A stretch of DNA of 13,847 nucleotides, from contig UQAW01000085.1 of NCBI GenBank assembly GCA_900539175.1, positions 1-13,847 of the forward strand. The letters are read 5' to 3'. Every line of letters begins with the position of its first letter. Within the stretch, counting starts at the first letter, position 1. This document shows positions 6,982-13,337 of the stretch, in pieces. The position numbers and the translations under genes are program-made. This DNA is from an uncultured Lachnospiraceae bacterium. Lineage in GTDB: Bacteria; Bacillota; Clostridia; Lachnospirales; Lachnospiraceae. A model generated the notes under the pieces. It was given only the letters and a program-made list of their open reading frames with translations, was not told the DNA's origin and made no database searches.

Positions 6982-7926
6982 ATGAGAAATGGCACATATC
7001 TTTTCCCCTGTATGTTGTTCCTCACGCTGGTGTTAGGCGGGTGCGCCAGTACCCGTCATAATTCCCAGACAACGGAAATGCAGGCAGATGGTATTGTGGA
7101 TGAAGAGGAAACGGAAATCTTTTTCGAATCGGAAACAGAGGACAGTTCGGTAGCGGAACCTCTTAATTACGAATATAAAACACAGGAGCTTTATACAAGG
7201 CGGGATGAGAACCAGATTTACGGTGTAGTTTATATTCCACAAGATGCCGGTGAAAAAATGCCGACAGTGATTTTCTCTCATGGTTTTGGTGGGAATTATC
7301 AGGTCGGAACGCAATATGCCGAAGCGCTTGCCGCAAAAGGGTATGTGGTATACTGCTTCGATTTCTGCGGAGGAAGTCCGGGAAGCCGGAGCGATGGCTC
7401 TACTCTGGATATGTCCATTTTCACTGAGCAGGCAGATTTAGAATCGGTAATCCATATGATGCAGGAGCAGGCTTTTGTGGATGAAGAAAACATTTTCTTA
7501 ATGGGAACAAGTCAGGGGGGCGCTGTATCGGCTATTACTGCTGCCGCTAACAAAGAAGAAATCAAAGGTACAATTCTGTTGTATCCGGCTTTTGTATTGG
7601 TGGATCGTACAAAGGAACAGTTTGAGAACGTGGAAGATATTCCGGATACCTATCATTTAATGTGGATGACAGTGGGGCGTTCTTATGCAGAAAATTTGTT
7701 GGATTATGATATTTATGAGGCAATTTCAGCTTATAACAAGGACGTTCTGCTGATTCATGGAGATGCCGACAGTATTGTTCCTCTTTCTTATTCGGAAAAA
7801 GCGGTGGAGGTTTATAATTCTGCCCAGTTGGAGGTTCTGCAGGGAGCCGGACATGGTTTTCCGGGTGAAGATGCCGGACAGGCAATCAACTGGATATTGG
7901 AATATTTGAATACGCACAAAGAGTAA
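6982..7926 (+). CDS. Lipoprotein alpha/beta-hydrolase (second type)
   Basis: Predicted lipid-anchored hydrolase of 314 residues. The signal peptide ends in VLGGC (Cys21) and a Glu-rich linker runs to about residue 60. The domain shows the oxyanion HGFGG motif (100-104), the nucleophile elbow GTSQGG with Ser177, the acid HGDADSIVP (Asp263 by the HGxxDxxVP pattern) and His291 (GAGHGF). Family members include esterases, acyl hydrolases and peptidase-like enzymes; the substrate is not readable. It differs clearly from the hydrolase at 1161 in motif style. GGGAGG about 8 bases before ATG 6982 and short gaps on both sides (12 and 20 bases) put it in one operon with the reductase before it and the flavodoxin after it. 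Confidence 0.88.
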   Translation: MRNGTYLFPCMLFLTLVLGGCASTRHNSQTTEMQADGIVDEEETEIFFESETEDSSVAEPLNYEYKTQELYTRRDENQIYGVVYIPQDAGEKMPTVIFSHGFGGNYQVGTQYAEALAAKGYVVYCFDFCGGSPGSRSDGSTLDMSIFTEQADLESVIHMMQEQAFVDEENIFLMGTSQGGAVSAITAAANKEEIKGTILLYPAFVLVDRTKEQFENVEDIPDTYHLMWMTVGRSYAENLLDYDIYEAISAYNKDVLLIHGDADSIVPLSYSEKAVEVYNSAQLEVLQGAGHGFPGEDAGQAINWILEYLNTHKE

Positions 7927-7946
7927 TCGAGAAAGGATGTTACACA

Positions 7947-8627
7947 ATGAAAATCAGAAAAAGCATTTTACTTCTTACTTTTCTGTTGGCTCTCAGTTTT
8001 GTACTGGCAGCCTGCGGAAACAACAACCCTTCCGCAGAAACATCTGCTGCGGTTGACGAAACCGAAACTGAGACGGAGAGGTTGCAAACAAAAGAACCTA
8101 CGGAAGATGTGAGTGAGGAACCCACAGAAGAACCAGAAACAACGGAACCGGAAACCGTAGAGACAGACACGAATGGCGGAAATGTTTTAATTGCATATTT
8201 TTCTCATACGGGAAATACCGAGAAAGTAGCGCAGATGATTGCGGAATACACTGGTGGTACTTTAGCTGAGATTCAGCGGGCAGAAGAATATGGGGATTTG
8301 CAGGAAGAAGCCGAAGCGGAAATTCTGGATGGCGTACACCCGGAGATTACCGTGTCTGTGGATAGTATCGAGAGATATGACACAATCTTTGTGGGCTATC
8401 CCATTTGGTGGGACGAAGCCCCGGCTATGATAGCGACCTTCCTTGCAGAGAATGATTTTTCGGGTAAGACGATCATCCCCTTCTGCACCAGTTCCAGCGA
8501 CGACATTGGCAACAGCCTCCATATTTTCAGCGAGCTTTGCCCGGATGCGGAAATTGCAGAGGGACTTACCGCAAACGACCTGAATGATATTGAGCCTTGG
8601 ATTCAGGAGCTTGGACTTATACCTTGA
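7947..8627 (+). CDS. Lipid-anchored flavodoxin (copy 2)
   Basis: Predicted lipoprotein flavodoxin of 226 residues. The signal peptide ends in VLAAC (Cys23). A very acidic Thr/Glu/Pro linker follows (about 29-75, with repeated TEEPE-like units), probably a flexible spacer through the cell wall. The flavodoxin domain begins NVLIAYFSHTGNTEK (79-93) with a textbook FMN-phosphate loop, and GYPIWWDEAP (150-159) supplies the second flavin contact. It shares the YPIWW and IIPFCTSSS segments with its paralogues, so an outward-facing FMN electron carrier is likely. The ribosome binding site AAAGGA lies about 10 bases before ATG 7947. Confidence 0.92.
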   Translation: MKIRKSILLLTFLLALSFVLAACGNNNPSAETSAAVDETETETERLQTKEPTEDVSEEPTEEPETTEPETVETDTNGGNVLIAYFSHTGNTEKVAQMIAEYTGGTLAEIQRAEEYGDLQEEAEAEILDGVHPEITVSVDSIERYDTIFVGYPIWWDEAPAMIATFLAENDFSGKTIIPFCTSSSDDIGNSLHIFSELCPDAEIAEGLTANDLNDIEPWIQELGLIP

Positions 8628-8702
8628 CGGACGAAGTACGCCCATCCCGGAGGGATATGTGTTACGGTATGCCCTGTGGGTATGGAATAAAGGAGAACGC
8701 CT

Positions 8703-9194
8703 ATGTTCAAAAAAACACTGAGCACCGGACTGCTTTTCCTTTTGCTTTGCTCTCTGGCGGCTTGCGGAGCGACTGAACAGCAACAGGATATAGGGGCAAC
8801 AGACACATCTGAAAACAGCAGCTATGAGAGCGTAGAAGGTACTAAAATCAAAATGATTACTGAAAATACAGAGGTGGTTATTACATTAAATGATTCGAGG
8901 GCTGCTGCCGATTTGGTGGCAATGCTGCCACTGGAAATGACACTGATCGAAAGGAACAGTTTTGCAAAAGGGATGACGATGCCGGAGCATCTTTCCTCTG
9001 TGGAAGCAACAACAAGAGAATACGAGATTGGAGATTTTGGCTACTTGGTAGAGCTTTTTACAGGGATTGGCGTCGATATGTATTTTGATGGTGTAGTTTC
9101 TGCGGAAAAAATAAAAGAAATTGATATTGCAACGTTGCTTTCTCTGGACGAGGTTACAGGCATTATGAAAGAGTGCCTTCGCCAAAAGCAATAG
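8703..9194 (+). CDS. Cyclophilin-like lipoprotein
   Basis: Predicted lipoprotein of 163 residues with a SLAAC lipobox (Cys21) and a short Ser/Thr-rich linker. From about residue 47 the sequence resembles the bacterial cyclophilin-like beta-barrel family (Cyclophil_like). It has a charged strand IKMITENTEVVITLNDSRAA, an AMLPLEMTL motif (residues 73-81), then EYEIGDFGYL (107-116) and DMYFDG (125-130). In anaerobic Firmicutes this domain is often next to, or fused with, flavodoxin domains, which fits its place between two flavodoxin genes. A peptidyl-prolyl isomerase role should not be assumed; the family function is unclear. AAAGGAG lies just upstream of ATG 8703. The 75-base gap before it contains no terminator. 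Confidence 0.78.
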   Translation: MFKKTLSTGLLFLLLCSLAACGATEQQQDIGATDTSENSSYESVEGTKIKMITENTEVVITLNDSRAAADLVAMLPLEMTLIERNSFAKGMTMPEHLSSVEATTREYEIGDFGYLVELFTGIGVDMYFDGVVSAEKIKEIDIATLLSLDEVTGIMKECLRQKQ

Positions 9195-9227
9195 ACTGAC
9201 TGAAAATTAAAGGAGAAGAAACAGGAA

Positions 9228-9770
9228 ATGAGTAAGAATGTATTGATTATTTCATCCAGCCCCCGTAAGGGTGGCAATTCAGATACACTTTGCGATGAGT
9301 TCAAGAAAGGTGCAGAGGAAGCGGGCAACCGTGTGGACAAAATCCGACTCGCGGAGCTTTCCATTGACTATTGTTCTGCCTGCTATGCCTGTAAGAAATT
9401 AGGGTATTGTGTGAAACAGGACGATATGGAACAGGTCATTGCGAAAATGCGGGATGCGGATGTGATTGTTCTGGCTACTCCCGTATATTTCTACACCATG
9501 TGTGCGCAGATGAAAACCATGATTGACCGTACTTTGGGGGGAGCGCAGAAAGCTGGTCTGGAAAATAAGGAATTTTATCTGATTGCGACTGCTGCCGATG
9601 GAAAGGCGGCAATGGAACGGACGATTGACGGACTGCGCGGTTACTTAGAATGTCTGCCGGGAGCAAAAGAGATGGGAGTCATCTATGGCGCAGGAGCCTG
9701 GCAGCTTGGCGATATTCAAAGAAACCCTACATTGCAGGAAGCATACCAGATGGGCAAAAACATCTGTTGA
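9228..9770 (+). CDS. NAD(P)H-dependent FMN reductase/flavoprotein
   Basis: Cytosolic flavodoxin-fold protein of 180 residues of the FMN-reductase (iron-sulfur flavoprotein-like) family. SSSPRKGGNSDTL (9-21) is the FMN-phosphate loop. A cysteine-rich segment follows: Cys49, 52, 55 and 61 in CSACYACKKLGYC, which in relatives binds a [4Fe-4S] cluster or acts as a thiol site. PVYFYTMCAQMKTMIDR (85-101) is the second FMN contact. Unlike its neighbours it has no signal peptide, so it is a candidate cytosolic electron source for the exported flavodoxins, an inference from position only. AAAGGAG lies upstream of ATG 9228. It ends 37 bases before the next flavodoxin start. Confidence 0.92.
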   Translation: MSKNVLIISSSPRKGGNSDTLCDEFKKGAEEAGNRVDKIRLAELSIDYCSACYACKKLGYCVKQDDMEQVIAKMRDADVIVLATPVYFYTMCAQMKTMIDRTLGGAQKAGLENKEFYLIATAADGKAAMERTIDGLRGYLECLPGAKEMGVIYGAGAWQLGDIQRNPTLQEAYQMGKNIC

Positions 9771-9807
9771 TATAGATCGCTATAAAAAAGTAAAGGAGCA
9801 AAATTCT

Positions 9808-10575
9808 ATGAAAAAATTAACAGCCATTCTTCTTTCTGCTCTGCTGGTTCTTTCTCTGGCTGCTTGCGGAAATAACAATCAAAATGCTGCGGAGGATACC
9901 CCGGCAGAGACAGTGGCTCCGACAACGGAACCCGATGAAAGTAGTATAACAGAAGAAAACACAGAGGAATCCGCAAATGATGAAACAGAAAATACCGAAA
10001 CTTTGGATACAGCGGAAGCCGGAAACGGAAATATTTTGGTTGCATATTTCTCCGTTATGGAAACAGACGGAGTGGATACCGTAGCCGGTGCAAGCCGCGT
10101 GGCAGTGGACGGCGAGGTTTTGGGAAATAACGAGTACATTGCGCAGATTATTCAGCGTGAAACAGGCGGCAATCTGTTTGCCATCGAAACAGTGCAGGAT
10201 TATCCTACAACCCACGATCCCCTTTTGGAATTTGCCTATAATGAGAAAGCCGACAATGCCAGACCAGAGCTTGCGACACAGATTGAAAACCCGGACAGCT
10301 ATGACGTGATTTTCCTGGGTTATCCGAACTGGAACGCCGATCTGCCGATGCCGCTCTACACATTCCTTGAAGAATATGATTTCAGCGGCAAAACCATTAT
10401 TCCATTTACCACCCACGGCGGAAGCGGATTTTCCAGAACCATTCAAACGATCTCGGAATTGCAGCCGAACGCAACCGTTATTTCCGACGGGCTTTCTATC
10501 TCCCGAAATAGTGTATCAGGAGCAGAAAGTGATGTTGTGGATTGGGTGAATAGCCTTAATTTAACCGCAGAATAA
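9808..10575 (+). CDS. Lipid-anchored flavodoxin with altered FMN loop (copy 3)
   Basis: Predicted lipoprotein of 255 residues. The true start is ATG 9808 (AAGGAG 9 bases upstream), giving MKKLTAILLSALLVLSLAAC with Cys20 lipidated; an in-frame ATG at 9685 would only add part of the previous gene's reading space. An acidic Thr/Glu linker runs to about residue 72. The flavodoxin domain starts NILVAYFS, but the short S-x-T-G-N-T loop is replaced by an insertion of about 25 residues (82-106, VMETDGVDTVAGAS then GEVLGNNEY). The later segments ARPELATQI, FLGYPNWNADLPM and IIPFTTHGGSGFS are conserved. This long-loop type is a known flavodoxin subclass in Firmicutes; whether it binds FMN in the same way is open. 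The stop codon is inside a hairpin. Confidence 0.9.
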   Translation: MKKLTAILLSALLVLSLAACGNNNQNAAEDTPAETVAPTTEPDESSITEENTEESANDETENTETLDTAEAGNGNILVAYFSVMETDGVDTVAGASRVAVDGEVLGNNEYIAQIIQRETGGNLFAIETVQDYPTTHDPLLEFAYNEKADNARPELATQIENPDSYDVIFLGYPNWNADLPMPLYTFLEEYDFSGKTIIPFTTHGGSGFSRTIQTISELQPNATVISDGLSISRNSVSGAESDVVDWVNSLNLTAE

Positions 10576-10589
10576 ACATTCTGCGGTTA
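10562..10589 (+). terminator. Perfect hairpin over the flavodoxin stop codon (weak terminator or mRNA end structure)
   Basis: TAACCGCAGAAT and ATTCTGCGGTTA form a perfect 12-bp stem around an AAAC loop. The left arm includes most of the last codons of the flavodoxin gene. No T run follows (TGAGGGCG), so classic intrinsic termination is doubtful; it may stabilise the 3' end or partly terminate. Confidence 0.5.
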
Positions 10590-10597
10590 TGAGGGCG

Positions 10598-10667
10598 TTG
10601 GACGTCCAAATGAGTAATGATAACAGGTAAGGGCCTGCCCGTGGTTTGACAGGCAGGTCTTTACCTG
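10598..10667 (+). promoter_or_regulatory. Structured leader before the DUF4405 gene
   Basis: Two further symmetric elements fill the gap. TTGGACGTCCAA (10598-10609) is a perfect 12-bp palindrome, a plausible operator. A long hairpin follows, with CAGGTAAGGGCCTGCC (10624-10639) pairing with GGCAGGTCTTTACCTG (10652-10667), 16 pairs counting two G-U, loop 10640-10651. It ends 6 bases before the GGGAGG of the DUF4405 gene. It has no T run, so translational or stability control is more likely than termination. It matches no riboswitch class I know. Confidence 0.5.
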
Positions 10668-10688
10668 CAAATGGGAGGAATGTTTCTG

Positions 10689-11390
10689 ATGAAGAAAAAA
10701 TTTATATGTAAAATTGTCATTGATATGATAATGACAGTGTTATTACTGTTTTTAATGGCACGGCAGCTCACAGGGGATTCCGCCCATGAATGGATCGGAG
10801 CCGCTATGCTGATTCTGTGGATTACCCATCATATTTTGAACCGAAGCTGGTACAGCCATCTCTTCAAAGGAAAATACACGCCTGCGCGTATTTTGCAGAC
10901 GGTGATTAATTTTGCAGTACTGCTTTCCATGTTCGGTTTAATGATAAGTGGAATCATTCTTTCCAGAGAGGTCTTTGCTTTCCTGCCGATTTCCGGAGGG
11001 ATTGCGCTGGCAAGACCGCTTCATGTGCTTTCCGCATTTTGGGGATTTGTGCTGATGGCCCTGCATCTCGGTTTGCACTGGAATATGATTCTCGGAATGG
11101 TGCGCAAAGCTGCCGGGGCGGTTTCTTCTAGACCGCTGCGAGTCTTTCTGCGCATAGCTGCAGCCCTGATTGCCGGATATGGCCTTTATGCGTTTCTGAA
11201 AAATCAATTTCTGTCCTATATGTTTTTAACATCCTCCTTTGTGTTCTTTGATTTTGAAAGACCTGTCCTGTTCTTTTTTACGGAGTATATGGCTATCATG
11301 GGCCTGTTCATTTTTCTGGCACATTATGCTTCCAAGGGGATTCAAAGGGTGACTGGAAGGAGGAAAAAACTTGTGGAGAAAAAGAAATAA
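10689..11390 (+). CDS. DUF4405 membrane protein (probable haem b)
   Basis: Integral membrane protein of 233 residues with about six hydrophobic segments (roughly 8-25, 36-51, 68-92, 114-134, 152-170, 194-214) and a Lys/Arg-rich C-terminus. Conserved histidines sit in membrane segments: His33 (AHEW), His47 and 48 (THHILN), His112, His126 and His130 (HLGLHW) and His212. This matches DUF4405, a family resembling cytochrome b561-type membrane b-haem proteins, which suggests electron transfer across the membrane. ATG 10689 is chosen over 10671 and 10680 because GGGAGG (10673-10678) lies 10 bases upstream of it. The ApbE gene overlaps its 3' end by 20 bases, so the two were translationally coupled, pairing a membrane electron carrier with a flavin-attaching enzyme. 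Confidence 0.85.
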   Translation: MKKKFICKIVIDMIMTVLLLFLMARQLTGDSAHEWIGAAMLILWITHHILNRSWYSHLFKGKYTPARILQTVINFAVLLSMFGLMISGIILSREVFAFLPISGGIALARPLHVLSAFWGFVLMALHLGLHWNMILGMVRKAAGAVSSRPLRVFLRIAAALIAGYGLYAFLKNQFLSYMFLTSSFVFFDFERPVLFFFTEYMAIMGLFIFLAHYASKGIQRVTGRRKKLVEKKK

Positions 11391-11676
11391 ATTCTTTTCC
11401 TTTCTGCTCTTATTTGGGGTGTTGCTTTCCGGATGTAGTGCGAAGAGCAAACCAGAGGAAGAACATACAACCGGCGTGTTTGCAATGGGTACATATATGG
11501 CGCTGACTGCTTATGGAGAGTCAGCAGAGGCGGCACTTACGCTTTCTGAGGATAGAATTAAGGAACTGGAAGCTTTGTGGTCAACCACAGACGAGAACAG
11601 CGATATTTATAAGGTGAATCAAAGCGGCGGCGTACGAACAGAAGTTAGAGAAGAAACCGCAGAGATTTTGCAGTTT
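11371..11676 (+). pseudogene. apbE: ApbE-like FAD:protein FMN transferase, truncated
   Basis: N-terminal third of an ApbE lipoprotein. TTG 11371 follows AAGGAGG (11357-11363) by 7 bases. The signal peptide ends VLLSGC (Cys22). Then GVFAMGTYMALTAYG (35-49) and LEALWSTTDENSDIYKVNQ (67-84, just past the turn) match the family start (MGT..., then S.IY.LN). Homology ends at EILQF near residue 102; the frame continues with an unrelated tail to a stop at 11725-11727. Normal ApbE proteins have about 330-350 residues, so the FAD- and Mg-binding parts are gone. Intact members transfer FMN onto a Thr or Ser of extracytoplasmic FMN-binding domains. No such target domain is in the window; it may have been lost with the rest of this gene. 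Confidence 0.85.
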
Positions 11677-11816
11677 ACGCGGCAATCCCGGTTTTGCTTT
11701 ACGCACCCCTTACTGGTATTGTTGTAAAGAAAATGCGTAAAGATGCCCCAAATCTTATGAAGTATCTGCAATATGTGGCAGTTGTGATTTTGCTGATTTT
11801 AGTTTTTATGATTTGA
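11677..11816 (+). pseudogene. C-terminal fragment of an unidentified membrane protein
   Basis: Directly after the ApbE homology ends, a different frame (codons from 11682) reads AIPVLLYAPLTGIVVKKMRK, then APNLMKYLQY and a final hydrophobic helix VAVVILLILVFMI, stopping at TGA 11814-11816. It has no start of its own. The pattern (membrane strand, basic loop, last helix) fits the tail of a polytopic membrane protein, possibly an MBOAT-type acyltransferase, but I cannot confirm this. It marks the right side of a deletion or rearrangement. Confidence 0.6.
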
Positions 11817-11846
11817 TGTGAAAACCAGATTTTTTTAATTTACCCC

Positions 11847-11875
11847 TTGACTTTTATCCGTGTTCGGATTATAAT
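11847..11875 (+). promoter_or_regulatory. Near-consensus sigma-A promoter of the MarR remnant
   Basis: TTGACT (11847-11852) and TATAAT (11870-11875) are separated by exactly 17 bp. It is the best housekeeping promoter in the window. It lies 33 bases before ATG 11908 and is covered by two copies of an inverted repeat, so strong repression is expected when the cognate regulator is present. Confidence 0.9.
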
Positions 11876-11896
11876 TTTATCCGGTTTCGGATAAAA
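11852..11896 (+). promoter_or_regulatory. Tandem MarR-type operators
   Basis: The 22-bp inverted repeat TTTTATCCG-N4-CGGATAAAA is perfect at 11875-11896. A second copy at 11852-11873 matches 7 of 9 positions in its right arm (CGGATTATA) and all of the left arm. Their centres are 23 bp apart, about two helical turns, so two dimers could bind on the same face. Copy one fills the promoter spacer and -10 box; copy two follows the -10 box. This is the normal geometry for autorepression by a MarR protein. Confidence 0.82.
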
Positions 11897-11907
11897 AGAG
11901 GTGAAAT

Positions 11908-12076
11908 ATGGAAGTATCAACGATTTTTGTACTTGCGACATTCAACCGGTTCCATAAAAAAATGAATGTCCTTTATCATGACTATGCAAAGTCGGTCGGA
12001 TTGTCCGACGCAGCTTTCTGGCCACTGTATTCGTTATATGAAAGTGTTAGAGGAAGAAATTGCTAAAATTGAATAA
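11908..12076 (+). pseudogene. MarR-family regulator with internal deletion
   Basis: ATG 11908 opens a MarR-like N-terminus: TIFVLATFNRFHKKMNVLYH, then GLSDAAFWPLYSLYES. It aligns in style with the start of the complete MarR at 12194 (SESAFWILYALAE). At about 12044 the match ends and the frame stops at 12064-12066. In another frame the sequence VLEEEIAKIE then TAA (12074-12076) looks like a MarR C-terminal helix. So the winged helix-turn-helix (about 90 residues) has been deleted with a frame change, leaving both ends. A product of 52 residues, if made, could not bind DNA. The promoter and operators in front are intact, so autorepression by this protein should be lost. Confidence 0.75.
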
Positions 12077-12103
12077 GATGTCATCGGAGGACGGATCATC
12101 GCA

Positions 12104-12151
12104 ATGATTGATTGTCGAGTAGAAGATGTCGGGTGCGCCCGGTTATTGTAA
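12104..12151 (+). other. Possible leader-peptide ORF or gene remnant before the terminator
   Basis: ATG 12104 opens 15 codons, MIDCRVEDVGCARLL, ending at TAA 12149-12151 inside the loop of the terminator. GGAGG (12086-12090) lies 13 bases upstream, a little far. The frame is also open back to 12077, so it may instead be the end of a lost gene. Its overlap with the left arm of the terminator would suit translation-coupled attenuation, but nothing else supports that. Confidence 0.25.
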
Positions 12152-12170
12152 CAGATAACCGGGCGCTTTT
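12135..12170 (+). terminator. Strong terminator just upstream of the MarR-kinase-MATE operon
   Basis: GCGCCCGGTTAT and ATAACCGGGCGC form a perfect 12-bp GC-rich stem with an 8-base loop, followed by TTTTAT. It ends only 10 bases before the ribosome binding site of the MarR gene, leaving no room for a promoter in between. The operon downstream must be transcribed by read-through or controlled antitermination, or from a promoter that I do not see. Confidence 0.88.
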
Positions 12171-12193
12171 ATGTTCTGGAAAGGAGGAAGACC

Positions 12194-12649
12194 ATGAGCC
12201 ATGACATAAATATATTATTGAAAACCCTGAATTGTCAGACAAAGAGGATAGAAGCAATCTATTATAAGCTTGCTTTGAATTTTAAAATGTCTGAAAGTGC
12301 GTTCTGGATTCTATATGCTTTGGCAGAAGCCGACCATGAATATTCTCAGCAGGAGATCAGCGAAGAATTGTCCATATCAAGACAGACAATTAATTCTGCC
12401 ATCCAGGGTCTTGTGCAGAAGGAGTATATTTTTTTGGAGCCGTCAGCTGTTTCTGCCCGAAAGAAAACGGTTCGTATGACAGAGAAAGGAAGACGTTTTG
12501 TAGAAGAAAGTATTATACCTTTACAAGAGGCGGAACGGGAAGCATTACTGAAAATGGATCATTTTGCTCAGAATCAGTACGTTACTCTGTCACAGGTATA
12601 TGCGGCGAATTTGCAAGCAGAAATTGAGAGAAATTTCACTATTACATAA
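12194..12649 (+). CDS. MarR-family transcriptional regulator
   Basis: Complete MarR-type regulator of 151 residues. After N-terminal dimerisation helices (1-45) comes the winged helix-turn-helix: SQQEISEELSISRQTINSAI (51-70, with 64-75 as recognition helix), GLVQKEYI and the wing ending KKTVRMTEKG (90-99). The C-terminal helices (about 105-147) complete the dimer interface. AAAGGAGG (12180-12187) lies 6 bases before ATG 12194. Such proteins usually repress their own operon and an efflux pump and let go on binding small aromatic or toxic compounds. Here the operon continues with a cytidylate kinase-like gene and a MATE exporter. It is a paralogue of the broken MarR just upstream and might take over the operators at 11852-11896, which is untested. 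Confidence 0.92.
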   Translation: MSHDINILLKTLNCQTKRIEAIYYKLALNFKMSESAFWILYALAEADHEYSQQEISEELSISRQTINSAIQGLVQKEYIFLEPSAVSARKKTVRMTEKGRRFVEESIIPLQEAEREALLKMDHFAQNQYVTLSQVYAANLQAEIERNFTIT

Positions 12650-12709
12650 AGTAGAAAATTAAATTTCTGATTCGAAACTAAAAACCTGATCAAAATTGGA
12701 GGTATCAGC

Positions 12710-13324
12710 ATGAAAATTATTACAATCAGCAGAGAATTTGGAAGTGGTGGACGCGAAATTGGAAAACGCTTGGCAGATGCTCTCGGCGTTCCCTGCTATG
12801 ACCATGAAATTATCGACATGGTGGCCGAACAGCACGGATTTCATAAAAATTATGTGGCTCATATTTCGGAAAAGGATATTCGTGTATTTTATCCATCTAC
12901 GATTGCTCATCGGTTCATGGCCCATCAGCCGGCGGCACAGCAGCCTATAAAAATTGCAGTGGCAGAACACGAGCTGATCCGGCAGTTGGCAGCGCAGGGC
13001 GATTGTGTCATCGTTGGCCGCTGCGCCGATGTGGTTTGCCAGGATATGCATCCGTTCAATATTTTTGTTTACGCAGATCGGATATCCAAGCTGCAGCGAT
13101 GTGAAAGCCGTGCGGATGAATCAGAGCATTATTCTGAAAAAGAGATGCTTCGGAAAATGAAGAAAATTGATAAGGAACGCGCGGCATACAGGGGCTTGTT
13201 CACGGAAGAAGAATGGGGCAGGAAAGAATCCTATCACCTTTGTGTCAACACTTCTGGAAGGGAAATCAAATCCCTGATTCCTGCTCTTGCGGCTTATGTA
13301 AATACATGGTTTGTGCAGGAGTAA
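12710..13324 (+). CDS. Cytidylate kinase-like protein
   Basis: Cytosolic protein of 204 residues of the cytidylate kinase-like family. ITISREFGSGGREIGKRLA (4-22) is the characteristic phosphate loop, with a G-S-G-G-R form rather than the classic GxxxxGK. VGRCAD (101-106) follows, then VYADRISKLQRC and a lid-like region rich in charged residues (131-175). The family resembles nucleoside monophosphate kinases, but the true cellular Cmk is normally a separate gene, so the substrate is uncertain. GGAGG (12698-12702) is 7 bases before ATG 12710. It is 60 bases after MarR and 13 bases before the MATE start, hence one operon. This MarR, kinase-like and MATE order is one I recall from other gut Clostridia. 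Confidence 0.87.
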   Translation: MKIITISREFGSGGREIGKRLADALGVPCYDHEIIDMVAEQHGFHKNYVAHISEKDIRVFYPSTIAHRFMAHQPAAQQPIKIAVAEHELIRQLAAQGDCVIVGRCADVVCQDMHPFNIFVYADRISKLQRCESRADESEHYSEKEMLRKMKKIDKERAAYRGLFTEEEWGRKESYHLCVNTSGREIKSLIPALAAYVNTWFVQE

Positions 13325-13337
13325 CGGGAGGTGTGTC

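Noticed and set aside
8628..8702. Terminator between flavodoxin copy 2 and the cyclophilin-like gene
   Set aside because: Only weak complementarity (CCC...GGG) with no T run; the genes are probably co-transcribed.
9685..9807. Longer start for flavodoxin copy 3
   Set aside because: The extra 41 residues overlap the preceding FMN reductase gene in another frame, and the ribosome binding site and signal peptide point to ATG 9808.
9806..10446. Long - strand open frames opposite flavodoxin copy 3 and elsewhere (for example 2450-3178, 3409-3876, 8262-8783)
   Set aside because: They are mirror frames of clear + strand genes, lack ribosome binding sites and have no family features.
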